In this document: one piece after another, positions 29,498-39,588 of the stretch
Numbering within the stretch: position 1 is the first letter of the stretch
Layout of the letters: the number at the start of each line of letters is the position of its first letter
NCBI GenBank assembly: GCA_018136815.1
Contig: CM030938.1
Span: 4,607,724 to 4,671,723 of the forward strand
Direction of reading: 5' to 3'
Length of the DNA stretch: 64,000 nt
DNA from: Isochrysis galbana
Taxonomy: Eukaryota; Haptophyta; Isochrysidales; Isochrysidaceae
Notes under the pieces: generated by a model
Told to the model about the DNA's origin: nothing
Database searches by the model: none
The model's input: the letters and a program-made list of their open reading frames with translations, nothing else
Program-made: the position numbers and the translations under genes

Positions 29498-29641
29498 GGT
29501 GTGGGGCGAGCCTTTGGCACATGCTGTGCTTGACATATAGACGGCCGTGCGGGCGAAACTCAAAGTTCAAAGTTTGGTGCCCTCCACCCCAACATAGCCG
29601 AGGAAAAGTTGGAGTAAGGCTACCCGTGGTGCTGTTGGACC

Positions 29642-32600
29642 TCAACGCGGTCCGTTTGCATTGACCAAGGCTTCTCTTACGCGCTCAAGGCCGTTTACGT
29701 CTAGCTCACAGCGAAAGTACCCACCCTCAGGCTGAGCGAATAGATCATGAGCGTTAGTGCATATTTCGTTGAAAAGACAGACCTCGAGGAAGAAAACATC
29801 TTCAGTCGAGTATCGATCCAGACCACAGCTATTGGGATTGAAGCTTGAGCAGATATTTAGTGCGGGGCGTCCGTCTGCACCTTCAAGCACAACGTCGCCT
29901 GGCGGCGTGGCAAATACCACGTGAGCAACTCGTTGCCCCATGAGACGTCCCATCGCACTGCACACCTACGTAGGGGGGAAGAGACGTCGCGGATCCAACA
30001 TTGGAACACATCACGCAGGGCGTTCTGCACTAGTGGTGCGGATGTCCGATCGTCAGTATGATGCGGGGATAGGCACCCAAACAACCCCTGCATAATGCAC
30101 GTGCGAGTGGTGACGTGGGGTTGTGTACTCTCTTGATGTGTGAGACACCGCAGCTTCTTTCCAATCGCCTAACGTATCGATACGACGAATATCGTCAAAG
30201 AAAGCTTTGCGGCGAACGAGATTCACCTGCCACTCCACATTTGCACACGAATTATATTCCGCATCGTCGAGCGAGAGCAAAGAGCGGTTCACACGAGCGC
30301 AATCCCTCTCAATGCTGAGCAAGGAACGGCGTTCGGTCCCTGCGCAGACGGCGGGAGGAAACAGCATTGGGATGAAGTTGTTGCAACATGCTCCGCCACC
30401 GGTTTGCACCATGTGGGCCGTCGCTCTGCGGGCATCGGCGGGATGCTCTAAGCAGGTGCTTGCATGGCTGAATTCGGCGTGCGGCTGCCACCAATGAGAG
30501 ACGTGTGGCAACGCGTGCACAGTCGTCCGCAGCCGCCATTCCCAAACGCTTGCCAAGCCGGCACGCACCGTCGCCATCTGGGGGGGCCAAGCTCATTGGT
30601 GGCTTGTATAGGTCGAGGCAATAGTCCTTGATGTCGGCGTCGAAACCTAACACTGGTGGCACATCGATGACTCGATGCTTGAGGTGTGGGGCCTTCTTCC
30701 CCGAGTACCAGCTACGACTGCAGTTTCCACCAGCGGCAATGCGCGTAAAAAAGGCTCGGCCATCGGAGGCGCCGCTTTCGCCCCAGCATGGAGCCTCCTC
30801 GCCAATCCCGTCGAGCCGATGTATCTGACGCCAAGCTGTGCGCCCCCAAATGTGCAACAAAGGACTCGACGGGTCACGGAGGAGCGCGCGACAGACGCAT
30901 GGAGAGAGGCGTGTGCTGCCGGGATGCCCGCGCCCCTTTGCTTTCGATCCGGCACCGCAGCTCGCAAGAGCCTCGGTAAGACGAATAGTGGGCGATGACG
31001 TCCGCAGTGGTGCAGAGTTGCGAGCCACCGGCTTGAGCATCGATGCTTGCGAGGAATGGTCCAACCGCGGAGAGGCGTTGCCAGCCACGGCGCGCGCCCC
31101 ACTACGCGCAACGTCTTCATCCGAAGAGACGGCAAGGTCCAGAGGTTCACAGACTGCTGATAGGGCATCATCTCCGATTTCGCCAGTCTCCGCTTCCACA
31201 TGGGTCACGCTCGCCGCCGAAAGCATGCATACGAAATCCGGCTCGAATATTTGCGAGCCGTCGCCACCGGTCAAATCCACGCGTGTTCGTGCGGAATTCA
31301 GACGCACCGACTGGAGCCGTTCCAATAGCTGCACAAGCTTGTGGTCGCTAGCCGAAGATTCGCCGCCGGGATGGGAGGTGCCCTGTGGCGTGCCAAGTTG
31401 GGCCGATACGGTCGGCCCAATCCCCGTGACTTCCGAGGCAAGACCATCTCCAACGGACTGGCGCTCCTCTGTCAGCATCCGCGAGAGAACCTGCCATGCG
31501 CCACACGTACGCTTCAGATCCTCTGCGGAGTGATTGCCGATGAGGCGCAGCCTGGCCGCGGCACCTGCGCGGCTAGCGAATCCGCGGGCGACAGCATTGT
31601 TTAGCACATCGGCTGCGTGCGGGCCGCACCGGAACAAGATAGCGCCAACTGGCACGATCGTGGGCGAGGGTTCGAGCCATGGCATGGGTGGCTGAGCGAA
31701 GCAGCGCTGATTCTCCGACTCACCCTTGGGGTCGACACATCGCGCACATCTGCTGTCGGTGCCGAGTGCCTTTGAGGCGGACAAGAAGCGCAGGCGATTC
31801 GGATCCCTCACAATAACGAGAACAGGCTCGGCCTCGGGTGTTGAAGGCCGAGCCCCTGGGGACTGCAAGAGATGTGGCAGAAGTACCACCACTAGAGAGC
31901 CAAAGTGCGTTGCTGGACGTCCATCGCCCGCATCTGCGATTGCAGATTCGTATTGGCTGACGCTTTTGCTCCCCAGAGCAACTTGGGTTGCCTCCGGTTC
32001 TCGTATGCGAAAAAGCGCAAGCTCGAGGGGCGGCGGCCGGTAAGGCATCGGGAACGGGAACCTGTCACGGCGAGACCACTTTTCCTCGAACAGGCCGATC
32101 TCTACATAGCTGGACTTGTTCGTGGGGAACTCGGCTTGAAACTGGGGCAGACGGTGCCACCCCATCTGGCGCCTCGGGGCTGCAGCGTGCAAGAGAGCCT
32201 GCGAGTCACTTGCCTCCAGTGAGCCATTCGAGGTGCTATTAGCTGGAAGGGACCTCGACGGCGCCTCTCGTAAGCGCCGCCCAACGCCAGGAAACGCGGG
32301 AGACGGTGACATCAACAAAGCCTCCACCTCGTCGGGAGTCTTGTACGACATGGTCTGCAATTCTCCTACAAAACGAGTGCACGTGCGCTAAGCAACCCCC
32401 GGCAACCGTCGAGCCGGATGCCCTCTTCACAGCCAGCGCGCATCCTGTGATCCCACTCGACTCACCTGCATCGACGTTTCGATCGGAGTCCTCATTCCGA
32501 GCACCCGCTGAGCACAGGAAGCGGTCAACGCCTGACGAGCCGCGATAGCCTGCTGGCAAGAAGATGCCTGTCCGATTCCCGGAGTACGTCGGCCAGCCTC

Positions 32601-33138
32601 TCGCCAGCTGCGGATATACTGTGCTATGGAGCTTGAACGCGGTCTCTCCGTCGGGTATGGTGCCCCTTGAGGCGCGCCATATCGCGTCAGTCCATCGCGT
32701 TTGCTCCTGCTCGTCTGCTGCGATCGCATCCGACAGAATCGCTGCTGCACAGACGGCCTCCTCACTCGTGAGTGGAGCTCCCACACCCTTGACCCGCCTG
32801 TACACCCCATCTGGCAGGGCACTCAGCGCGGGGCTCTGGAGCAAGAAGTGGCGTGTGAGTGGAATCGACTCATTCGGCTGCCCCCCGTCCGGAAGATAGC
32901 CGGGCAGCCAGCGCTCTTCTCCCACAAGAAGCCTCGAGAGAAGTTCGAAGCCGAGCGATCCGGCGATCGCGAGCGGGTCATCGAGCATTGCGGCTAGCAG
33001 AGCGGTCCACGGGGTGTGTGAGGCCCACCAGTCGCCATAGCCAATGTACTGGAGCCATCCACTGCGCACGGACCCGCACCCTTGCCGGTCACACGCCACG
33101 AGAGGCCGCGAGGACGAAGGGAGGCACGCTGCCGACAT
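29642..33138 (-). CDS. Large hypothetical protein, multi-exon
   Basis: Three consecutive minus-strand open segments: 33138–32239 (ATG, MSAACLPSSSRPLV), 32360–30309 (683 codons) and 30577–29642 in other frames, probably one gene with introns. The N-part contains DWWASHTPWTALLAAML and GSLGFELLSRLL. The middle has VEIGLFEEKWSRRDRFPFP, LVVVLLPHLLQ, VLVIVRDPNRLRF and a possible Cys pair CARCVDP. The C-part has FFLEVCLFNEICTNAHDLF. Non-repetitive, mixed composition supports a real protein, but no family was recognised. Exon borders were not resolved. The 5' side has a poly-G run (33161–33180). Confidence 0.5.
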
Positions 33139-33405
33139 CGGCCGCGCGCGCTCCCATTACGGGGGGGGGGGGGGGGGGGGAAGGGTGCTGGGAATAGAGA
33201 GAGAGAGAAATAAAAAATAACTTGAGCAGGACCACCGTGAGCGTTTATTTGTTGTGTGAGTATAACCTTAGTGCGGTGGTCCGTAGCCCTCAACGGCAAC
33301 GGAGCCCCTGCCCACTACCCCGTTACCCCGCACCCCGCGATGGGGTGGTGCATGGCTCGTTCGGTGTGTGTGGTGTGTGGCTAGGTGGCTAGGTACTAGG
33401 TATGC

Positions 33406-33410
33406 TGGAT
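33406..33410. repeat. 5-bp target-site duplication, left (TGGAT)
   Basis: Repeated at 35308–35312. Confidence 0.9.
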
Positions 33411-33666
33411 TGAGAAGCGCAAGGCTTCATGCAAGGCTTCATGTGTGTCGTGAACCCAAGGCCTAGCCTAGCTATGGCATGGCTAGGTGGTGTGCAAAGC
33501 ATTTGTTCTTGTTGGGGTTTTGTTTTTGTGTCGGTTACGTGATCGGCGGTTGAGTCGGTTACGGCGGTTGAGTCGGTTACGGCGGTTGAGTCGTTTGAAC
33601 GGACACCGGACCGTGCAAGGGTAGAGACCCCTAAGAGACAAGTAACAAGACATCTTTCGCCACTCA
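33411..33666 (+). repeat. Left LTR, 256 bp
   Basis: Begins TGAGAAGCGCAAGG, ends CGCCACTCA. It contains three tandem GGCGGTTGAGTCGGTTAC-type units (about 33544–33592). Confidence 0.93.
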
Positions 33667-33668
33667 TC

Positions 33669-33682
33669 TGGTACCCCCGCCG
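33669..33682 (+). promoter_or_regulatory. Primer-binding site candidate
   Basis: TGGTACCCCCGCCG, complementary to a tRNA 3' end of form CGGCGGGGGTACCA. The tRNA was not identified. Confidence 0.6.
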
Positions 33683-33696
33683 AGAGACAAAGAGAC

Positions 33697-35094
33697 ATGG
33701 ACAAGAACAATGACAAGATCTTCTTCTACAACAAGGATGGTGCTGAATGGAGAGCATTCAGGCCCAAGTTGCTCGCGATGGCCGGCAAGAACGGTTGCCG
33801 ACGTGCGATGCTCAAGAACAAGACGGAAAGCGTCGATGACGCCGACAAGGACAAGGAAGCCACCCAGGTGGAACTGAACAAGGCATATGACCTCCTCATC
33901 ATGTGCATCAAGGATGACAAGCTTGTGGCCACCTTGGATGTGCTCTACACGGATGAGGAGGAAGAGAAGTACGACGGCCACCGTGCGTTCAAACACATCG
34001 ACGAGTTGCACGTGGCGGTCAACACCGAAGACAAGGCTGAAGACAAGAAGATGGAGTATGACACACTCAAGATGACCAACCTCCAGGAGTTCCCCTCAAG
34101 GGAGGAGGTCACCAACCGCTTTGACAACATGTTTGGCATCTTCCAAGGACTCAAGGGCACCGCGCGCGAAGTCTCCGTGGCCGAGTTGTGCCTCGACATG
34201 AAAGCGAGTTTCATTGGATGTGGAGAAGGAGTCCTTCGTGAAGTGGACAAGGCATGGGGCTCCTTGGAGGTTGAGCACCGCAAGAGGCCTGATATGGTGC
34301 ACAAGAACCTTGTGGAGGCAGCGGCCATTGCCCATAAGCATGAGGCGGTGCGCTCCACGGTGCGTCCGGGCCAACGTGCAATGCAAGCGTCCAAGACCGA
34401 GGATGACACGGATGCTATCAAGAAGGCCTATGAGGCGGGCTTCAAGGCTGGCCAAGGTGGGCGTGGAGGTGGTAGGAACAACAACAACAAGGACAAGAAG
34501 CCCTGCTCCCACTGCGACCGCATGCACGCGGGCATCTGCTGGTCCAACCCCGACACCGCGCACTTGATCGATTGGGACAAGGTGCCGGAGGGCCTCCAAG
34601 CCAAGATCAAGGCCAACCTCTACGATGCCAAGATGAAGAAGGAAAACAAGCAAAGTGGTGGACGCCTCACCTTCACCTGCAACAAGATATGTGCAACCAC
34701 GACCAAGAACACCCAAGATGATGCATTACGTATCCTCATCGACTCGGGCGCAACCGGGGCGGACTACTTCAACGACATCAGCTTCTTCCCAGACGGCGTG
34801 GATGAGACGCGCACGGACATGGTTGAGGTGGCAAGTGGCAAGGCAATCAAGACTTGGGGCACCGGCACCGCCAAGTTCCTTGCACTTGTGCGCCCCCAAG
34901 CCGGTGCACCCCTTGGATGGCATGTGGTCGAGAAGCCCGACGCATCCTTTGACCAAGTTCCGTGGGCTGATCATGGTTCGCATCTGAGATCTTGCTGCCT
35001 TGCGAATCCCTCATTTGTTGCCCTTCTCCGGGGGATCAGGTCAAGGGGGGGTGAGAAGCGCAAGGCTTCATGCAAGGCTTCATGTGTGTCGTGA
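33697..35094 (+). CDS. Gag with fused aspartic protease of the short LTR element
   Basis: A 465-codon ORF from ATG 33697 (MDKNNDKIFFYNKDG). The Gag part is charged and helical, as in Ty1/copia Gags (an EWRAFRPKLLAMAGKNG-like start). A compact zinc knuckle CSHCDRMHAGIC at residues 270–281 has spacing C-X2-C-X3-H-X3-C, shorter than the standard X2-X4-X4. The protease active site is LIDSGATGAD (D349). The ORF then runs about 100 residues, crosses the polypurine tract and stops within the right LTR, so the last roughly 14 residues are LTR-encoded. Encoding its own capsid and protease would let it form particles while borrowing reverse transcriptase and integrase. Confidence 0.9.
   Translation: MDKNNDKIFFYNKDGAEWRAFRPKLLAMAGKNGCRRAMLKNKTESVDDADKDKEATQVELNKAYDLLIMCIKDDKLVATLDVLYTDEEEEKYDGHRAFKHIDELHVAVNTEDKAEDKKMEYDTLKMTNLQEFPSREEVTNRFDNMFGIFQGLKGTAREVSVAELCLDMKASFIGCGEGVLREVDKAWGSLEVEHRKRPDMVHKNLVEAAAIAHKHEAVRSTVRPGQRAMQASKTEDDTDAIKKAYEAGFKAGQGGRGGGRNNNNKDKKPCSHCDRMHAGICWSNPDTAHLIDWDKVPEGLQAKIKANLYDAKMKKENKQSGGRLTFTCNKICATTTKNTQDDALRILIDSGATGADYFNDISFFPDGVDETRTDMVEVASGKAIKTWGTGTAKFLALVRPQAGAPLGWHVVEKPDASFDQVPWADHGSHLRSCCLANPSFVALLRGIRSRGGEKRKASCKASCVS
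35043..35051 (+). promoter_or_regulatory. Polypurine tract
   Basis: AAGGGGGGG immediately 5' of the right LTR, the expected primer for plus-strand synthesis. Confidence 0.85.
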
Positions 35095-35307
35095 ACCCAA
35101 GGCCTAGCCTAGCTATGGCATGGCTAGGTGGTGTGCAAAGCATTTGTTCTTGTTGGGGTTTTGTTTTTGTGTCGGTTACGTGATCGGCGGTTGAGTCGGT
35201 TACGGCGGTTGAGTCGGTTACGGCGGTTGAGTCGTTTGAACGGACACCGGACCGTGCAAGGGTAGAGACCCCTAAGAGACAAGTAACAAGACATCTTTCG
35301 CCACTCA
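35052..35307 (+). repeat. Right LTR, 256 bp
   Basis: Matches the left LTR over its whole length; followed by TSD TGGAT at 35308–35312. Confidence 0.93.
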
Positions 35308-35338
35308 TGGATGCTGGCCTTACTTCTTACTTCTTACT

Positions 35339-35762
35339 TAGGGCGGTCAAACAAGGCTTTTTGCTTTTTAATTACTAGTACGGGAGGGATGACATTTTTT
35401 GACCATTCTCATTCTCCAAAGCCCACAACAAAAATCCCAAGGAGGCCACCGGTCGCCACGAAAATCTTCGCCAGAAAACGGTGCGAGATTCTCCTCCCCC
35501 CTCGCCCTTGCACACGCTCTATCTAGCTCTAAGGCTCTACCGGCAAAGAACCGGGCGCCCGCCGCGGGAGTGATAGTTGATAGAAGATAGAAGTACTTTG
35601 AGGGCCCAAAGGGCACCGGATGTGTGCTGTGTGCTAGTTACACCTACTTCATCCAGTCAGCACATCCAAAAATCTCGTGCTGATTCCTCAATCTTCAATC
35701 TTGACTTGTGACGCGGTCAATTTTTCACCTTTAGAAGTTAGAATAGCTGTGTGACCGCCCTA
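35339..35762. mobile_element. MITE with TA target duplication, 424 bp including TA
   Basis: Ends TAGGGCGGTCAAACA and TGTGTGACCGCCCTA, so the termini are GGGCGGTCAAACA-type inverted repeats bounded by TA, as for Tc1/mariner-like elements. No coding capacity. Related termini lie at 23096, 29497 and 52689. Confidence 0.7.
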
Positions 35763-36300
35763 GCTCCGTCTCGCAGTAAAGGTTCAAGTTGAGGAGAGGG
35801 AAGAGGGAGTAGATCTCTTCTCTAGATCTCTTCTCTCAGTAGATCTCCCCGCGTGCTCGCGTGCCGAGGCCGCCGCGCGTGGAGGCGAGAATCCTCGACG
35901 GCCTAGTCGAAGGACGGCGCGTTGCGTCAGGACTAACGAACGACGAGATCCATCCCGACAACAACACGGCGAGTCTGATGAGATCCAGAATGGACGAGGG
36001 CGAGGTTGCCGCCCGCCGTTGACTTTGGCGGTTGCCGCCAGACGCCCGCCGTTTGTTCGGTGATGGGGAGTCCCGGCTCGCCGCAGGGGAGATTGGATCT
36101 CGAGGAGAGGCCCAATGGGCGACGGCCGGCTGGCTGCAGCACCCCCCCCCCCCCCCTTCCCCCCACGCTTGCTTGCTTGGGGAGTAATCCCACCTGCCTC
36201 ATCGAGAGACTCCAGGCGATTCCACTGCTCTTCCCGTCCAGCCGGAGAGCCCAATCCGCTCGCGTTTCGCGAGCAGATCGCGCCACAGTTCTTCCCTACA
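35763..36300. other. Intergenic, no gene supported
   Basis: Contains AGATCTCTTCTCT triplication near 35813–35845 and poly-C at 36145–36156. Confidence 0.4.
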
Positions 36301-36304
36301 GCCC

Positions 36305-36680
36305 AGAGAGAAGGAGAGAGAGAGAGAGAGAGTCCACTCCCGAGCGGATCGAGGCCCCAATGCGACCGAGCGAGGGTCCTCGTCTACTTGGGAAAGAGAG
36401 AGAGAGAGAGAGAGAGGAGTGGGGGAATCTCTCGTCCATCCTTCCCAAACACGGCTGCGGTCCCAAAGGTCGCCGCGCGGCGTGCCATCCTCATCACCTC
36501 AGAGCGGCAGATCGTCTCGTGATGAAGGATCCGCTCGCGAGATCCCCTCAACACGGCGGGGCTGACGAAATCCATCAGGGGGGTCTCTTCTCCCTCGCTC
36601 TGCCCCTCCCCCCCCCCCCGCAACCTCCCCCTCGCCGCCCCCTCCCCCCCCCTCTCCACGCTCCTCCCCCGCCCTCCCCT
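36305..36680. repeat. (GA)n tract then C/CT-rich tract upstream of the kinase-like gene
   Basis: GA runs at 36309–36332 and 36397–36416; C-rich DNA at 36600–36680, ending 17 bases before the ATG at 36697. Confidence 0.8.
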
Positions 36681-36696
36681 TGGGCCTCCGACGGCG

Positions 36697-38019
36697 ATGT
36701 GGGACGAGGACACCACAAGCCTCGGCACCTGGCGGAACGCCTCGACGCTCGGCGCCCTACTGCGCGCCCTCCAAGCAGTCCACGAGCGCGTGGTCCACTT
36801 GGCGGCACTCCATCTCCACCCCCTCGCCAGGTGCTCCATCCGCTCGTTCGCAATCGGCGGGCTGATGTACCTGGCGCACCCCTCTCCTCTGCCGCCAACC
36901 AGTGGAACAGTCAAGAGCCTCATGGTCTTCCTCACCGCCTCCTCCGCCATCGCGCTCCTCTCCCACCGCCAGCCCTTCACGTCCACGGGGGAAGAGCCAA
37001 TCAGTGCATCAACGCCGTCGCTGACCGACCTCTCGCAGCTTGAAGTGCGAGCCCATCCCGATTGCACGGACGACATGCCCAGCAGTGTGGAGGAGCTGCA
37101 AGAGGTGAGTCCGGTCAGCCAGGGCGCCAACTTCATGGTCCGACTCGTCGCCTTCTCTGACGGCACTAGTGCGCAACGACTGTTTGCGCTCAAGTCCGTT
37201 GGCCCTGAGAGCGCCGTGGCCGATGTCGATCATGCTCGCGCTTGCCTCGCAAGAGAGACGGACCTCTTGTTCAAGTGCAGCCACAACTCGATCGTTAAGG
37301 CCCTGCGCGTGCTGAACGCGCCCGACCACAAGCACGCAGTGCTAATGGAGTGGCTTCCGTGTGGCGACCTCCTTACGTTGCAACAACGCAAGGGACATCT
37401 CTGCGAGGAGAGCGCCATCTTCCACGCTTGCCAGGTCGTCTCCGCCTTAGAGCACCTGCACGCCCGGCAGATCGCGCATCGCGACCTGAAGCCTGAGAAT
37501 TTGCTCCTCGACGCGCACGAGAACCTGAAGCTGACTGGCCTCAGCTACGCCAAGATCATCTCGCAGCGCAGCTACACCATCGTGGGCACGCTTCCATACA
37601 TCGCGCCTGAAGTGCTCCTCCACGAAGGGCATGGCCTTGCTGTCGATTGGTGGGCACTAGGTGTGCTTTTGTACGAAATCACGGTAGGAAAACCACCCTT
37701 TGCCGACGTTGGCGACGAGTTCGCGCACTTCACTTGCAGCCAGATCATCTCAGGCGATGTCGCGTATCCGACAACCATGAGCATCCAGCTACAGGATCTG
37801 ATTAGTCGACTCCTGGACAAACTTCCGGAGGATCGCTCGGGGAGTGGACCGAAAGGTGCTACCGAAGTGTGGTGCCACCCGTGCTTTTCTGACGCCTCGA
37901 GGTCGGCCGGTGTCACAAGGGGCTTCGGCACTCCCTTCTCCGATCGCGCCACCCACGATCGTTTGCCATTGCACTCCACATTAGTAATAGGACACGACAC
38001 CATCTCGAATATGACATGA
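36697..38019 (+). CDS. AGC-like protein kinase homologue lacking DFG (predicted pseudokinase)
   Basis: A 440-codon intronless ORF (MWDEDTTSLGTW). A hydrophobic stretch near residues 70–90 (LMVFLTASSAIALL) may be a membrane anchor. The kinase-like domain, about residues 130–400, most resembles the PKA/PKG group. The Gly-rich loop is degenerate (SQGANFMVRLVAF). The VAIK-type lysine is in FALKSV and the HRDLKPENLL catalytic loop is intact. The DFG motif is replaced: NLKLTGLSYAK aligns with the usual xVTDFGFAK, so the Mg-binding Asp is Gly. GTLPYIAPEVLL (APE) and DWWALGVLLYEI are preserved, followed by GKPPFAD. Loss of DFG and the Gly-loop predicts little or no phosphotransfer; a scaffold or allosteric role is likely. 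Confidence 0.88.
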   Translation: MWDEDTTSLGTWRNASTLGALLRALQAVHERVVHLAALHLHPLARCSIRSFAIGGLMYLAHPSPLPPTSGTVKSLMVFLTASSAIALLSHRQPFTSTGEEPISASTPSLTDLSQLEVRAHPDCTDDMPSSVEELQEVSPVSQGANFMVRLVAFSDGTSAQRLFALKSVGPESAVADVDHARACLARETDLLFKCSHNSIVKALRVLNAPDHKHAVLMEWLPCGDLLTLQQRKGHLCEESAIFHACQVVSALEHLHARQIAHRDLKPENLLLDAHENLKLTGLSYAKIISQRSYTIVGTLPYIAPEVLLHEGHGLAVDWWALGVLLYEITVGKPPFADVGDEFAHFTCSQIISGDVAYPTTMSIQLQDLISRLLDKLPEDRSGSGPKGATEVWCHPCFSDASRSAGVTRGFGTPFSDRATHDRLPLHSTLVIGHDTISNMT

Positions 38020-39110
38020 TTGGCTAATTGCCCGTAGTATTATGCATGCTCGGCCGTTGTCACCTATTTCAGCCACGATGTTTTGTCTGTGCTTCATCCA
38101 CGTTGGCCGTGACCTTTGCCGGGGTCCATGACACATAGCCGAATATCCACCTCTTTTAGATGTAAGGCCTTTACAGGGCTTGTCGGATTCTTGCATGATG
38201 TGTACTGTTACTGTGTCTTCAATGCCCTGGTCTAGTGTCTCCGTGTGCGATGCTTGTGTAATCCAAGAACGCCTTGTACTACTCTCCTCCCACCCTGAAC
38301 TCCCCCTCCGCCCCTCTCCCTCTCCTCCCTCGGTCACACCTTGCTGGTGTTTATTCTATTGCGCGCCAGGGGGCACAGGTATTGGCGCCGTGCGCTCACG
38401 CTCAAGGTGTGATTGGCCAAGCTGTGGCTACTCCTGTCCTATGCATTCACATTCACGGGCGCCAAAACTCCAAAAGAAAGTAAATAAATAGACCTTTTAA
38501 TTTTCTCACCGCACACGCACACGCGGCCGTGGAACCGTTGCTTTCTTTTCACGCATCAAAAACTTTTTGCTACACCCCAGAGGGCGTGCAACCTCAGGTT
38601 GGGTTGTTTTTTTGGCAGCTACCCCTACGTGGACGGTATAACTTCTACTTGGAGGACCCCCTCATTAAAGTACAAAAGTGCAAGCAGGTAGTTTCAGGTG
38701 GTAATCTGACGAGCCAGCACCGTATGTATGTGCGCAACAGTTGAAAAAAGTGCCGGAAGCGAGCCAAAGTTAGGACTGGGCGTGCGTGTTCGCTTTATCG
38801 TCGATTGAAGGGGCGTTCAGGTTCGGGGTTTGCCTACTGAGAGAGCATCGTCAGGCTTGCCGAATTTTATCATGCCTCTCGCCCAGTAGTATATGCTGCC
38901 CTTAAGAGAGTATATGTGAGTGAGAAAAAGTGCCGTCCGTTAGTACATATCTAGGCATGGAGATATCCCGAGGAGGGGTGTGGTCTGTCGACCTGGTAGC
39001 AAAAGAGGCGCTGCGCCGTCTCATGTTGCAGGGGCAGGGGATTTCGTGCGTTAAAAAGTGGCCCAATGTATGCGAAGATCGGTTCCGTCGCGTGACAGCG
39101 CGCTAAGTGT
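38020..39110. other. Intergenic and probable 3' UTR, no gene supported
   Basis: AT-richer after 38480. Short ORFs only. Confidence 0.4.
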
Positions 39111-39116
39111 ACAGAC

Positions 39117-39300
39117 GACTCGGGGGCCGCCCCACGGAAGGGGGCGGTAGAGGAGTGGAGGCTGGGGCTGGGCCCCTGGCCTCCTTTGCCTGTCTCTCGC
39201 TGGCCTCGCTGGCCCTGGGTGTTGGGTGCCTTCCTGGCGGCTCGAGATGTCCGTGTCTCAGTGGGGAAGGGGGGAGTCAGAGTACGATGGGGGCCTGGTT
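39117..39300 (+). repeat. Dispersed repeat, family Q, copy
   Basis: GGAGGCTGGGGCTGGGCCCC and the adjoining CTGGCCTCGCTGGCCCT block match 57250–57310 and, inverted, 6650–6720. Confidence 0.55.
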
Positions 39301-39581
39301 CAGGAACGCGGCCCCCATGACCCTATCCGTTTTGCTGATAGTTGACGAAAGAGAATTCTAACGAGTATCCATTCGCGAATGCGACATGTGGTCTCCGACT
39401 GTGGTTTATGATCTCCGGCTGAGGCTCGTTTAAGGGGGGAGGGGAAGGCAGGTGGCAGGGTGTATGGGTTCACGTTTACCCGGTGTTGACCCACTTTGCG
39501 TTAACACCTCCATTGGCTAGGTGTGGCACATGCGTTAACACCTCAATCTGTAGGTGTTGGTACCAGCAGCGGGTTAACACC

Positions 39582-39588
39582 ACATTGC
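39582..39588. repeat. 7-bp target-site duplication, left (ACATTGC)
   Basis: Same heptamer at 43880–43886. Confidence 0.75.

Larger units (their letters stand above)
33411..35307 (+). mobile_element. Gag-protease-only LTR retrotransposon, 1,897 bp (TR-GAG-like)
   Basis: Two 256-bp LTRs (33411–33666 and 35052–35307) that look identical by eye and begin TG and end CA, flanked by a perfect 5-bp duplication TGGAT. A primer-binding-site candidate TGGTACCCCCGCCG starts at 33669, two bases after the left LTR. A polypurine tract AAGGGGGGG (35043–35051) abuts the right LTR. The internal region encodes only Gag with an attached aspartic protease; integrase, reverse transcriptase and RNase H are absent. 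Identical LTRs and intact TSD mean very recent insertion, mobilised by enzymes from another element. Confidence 0.95.
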
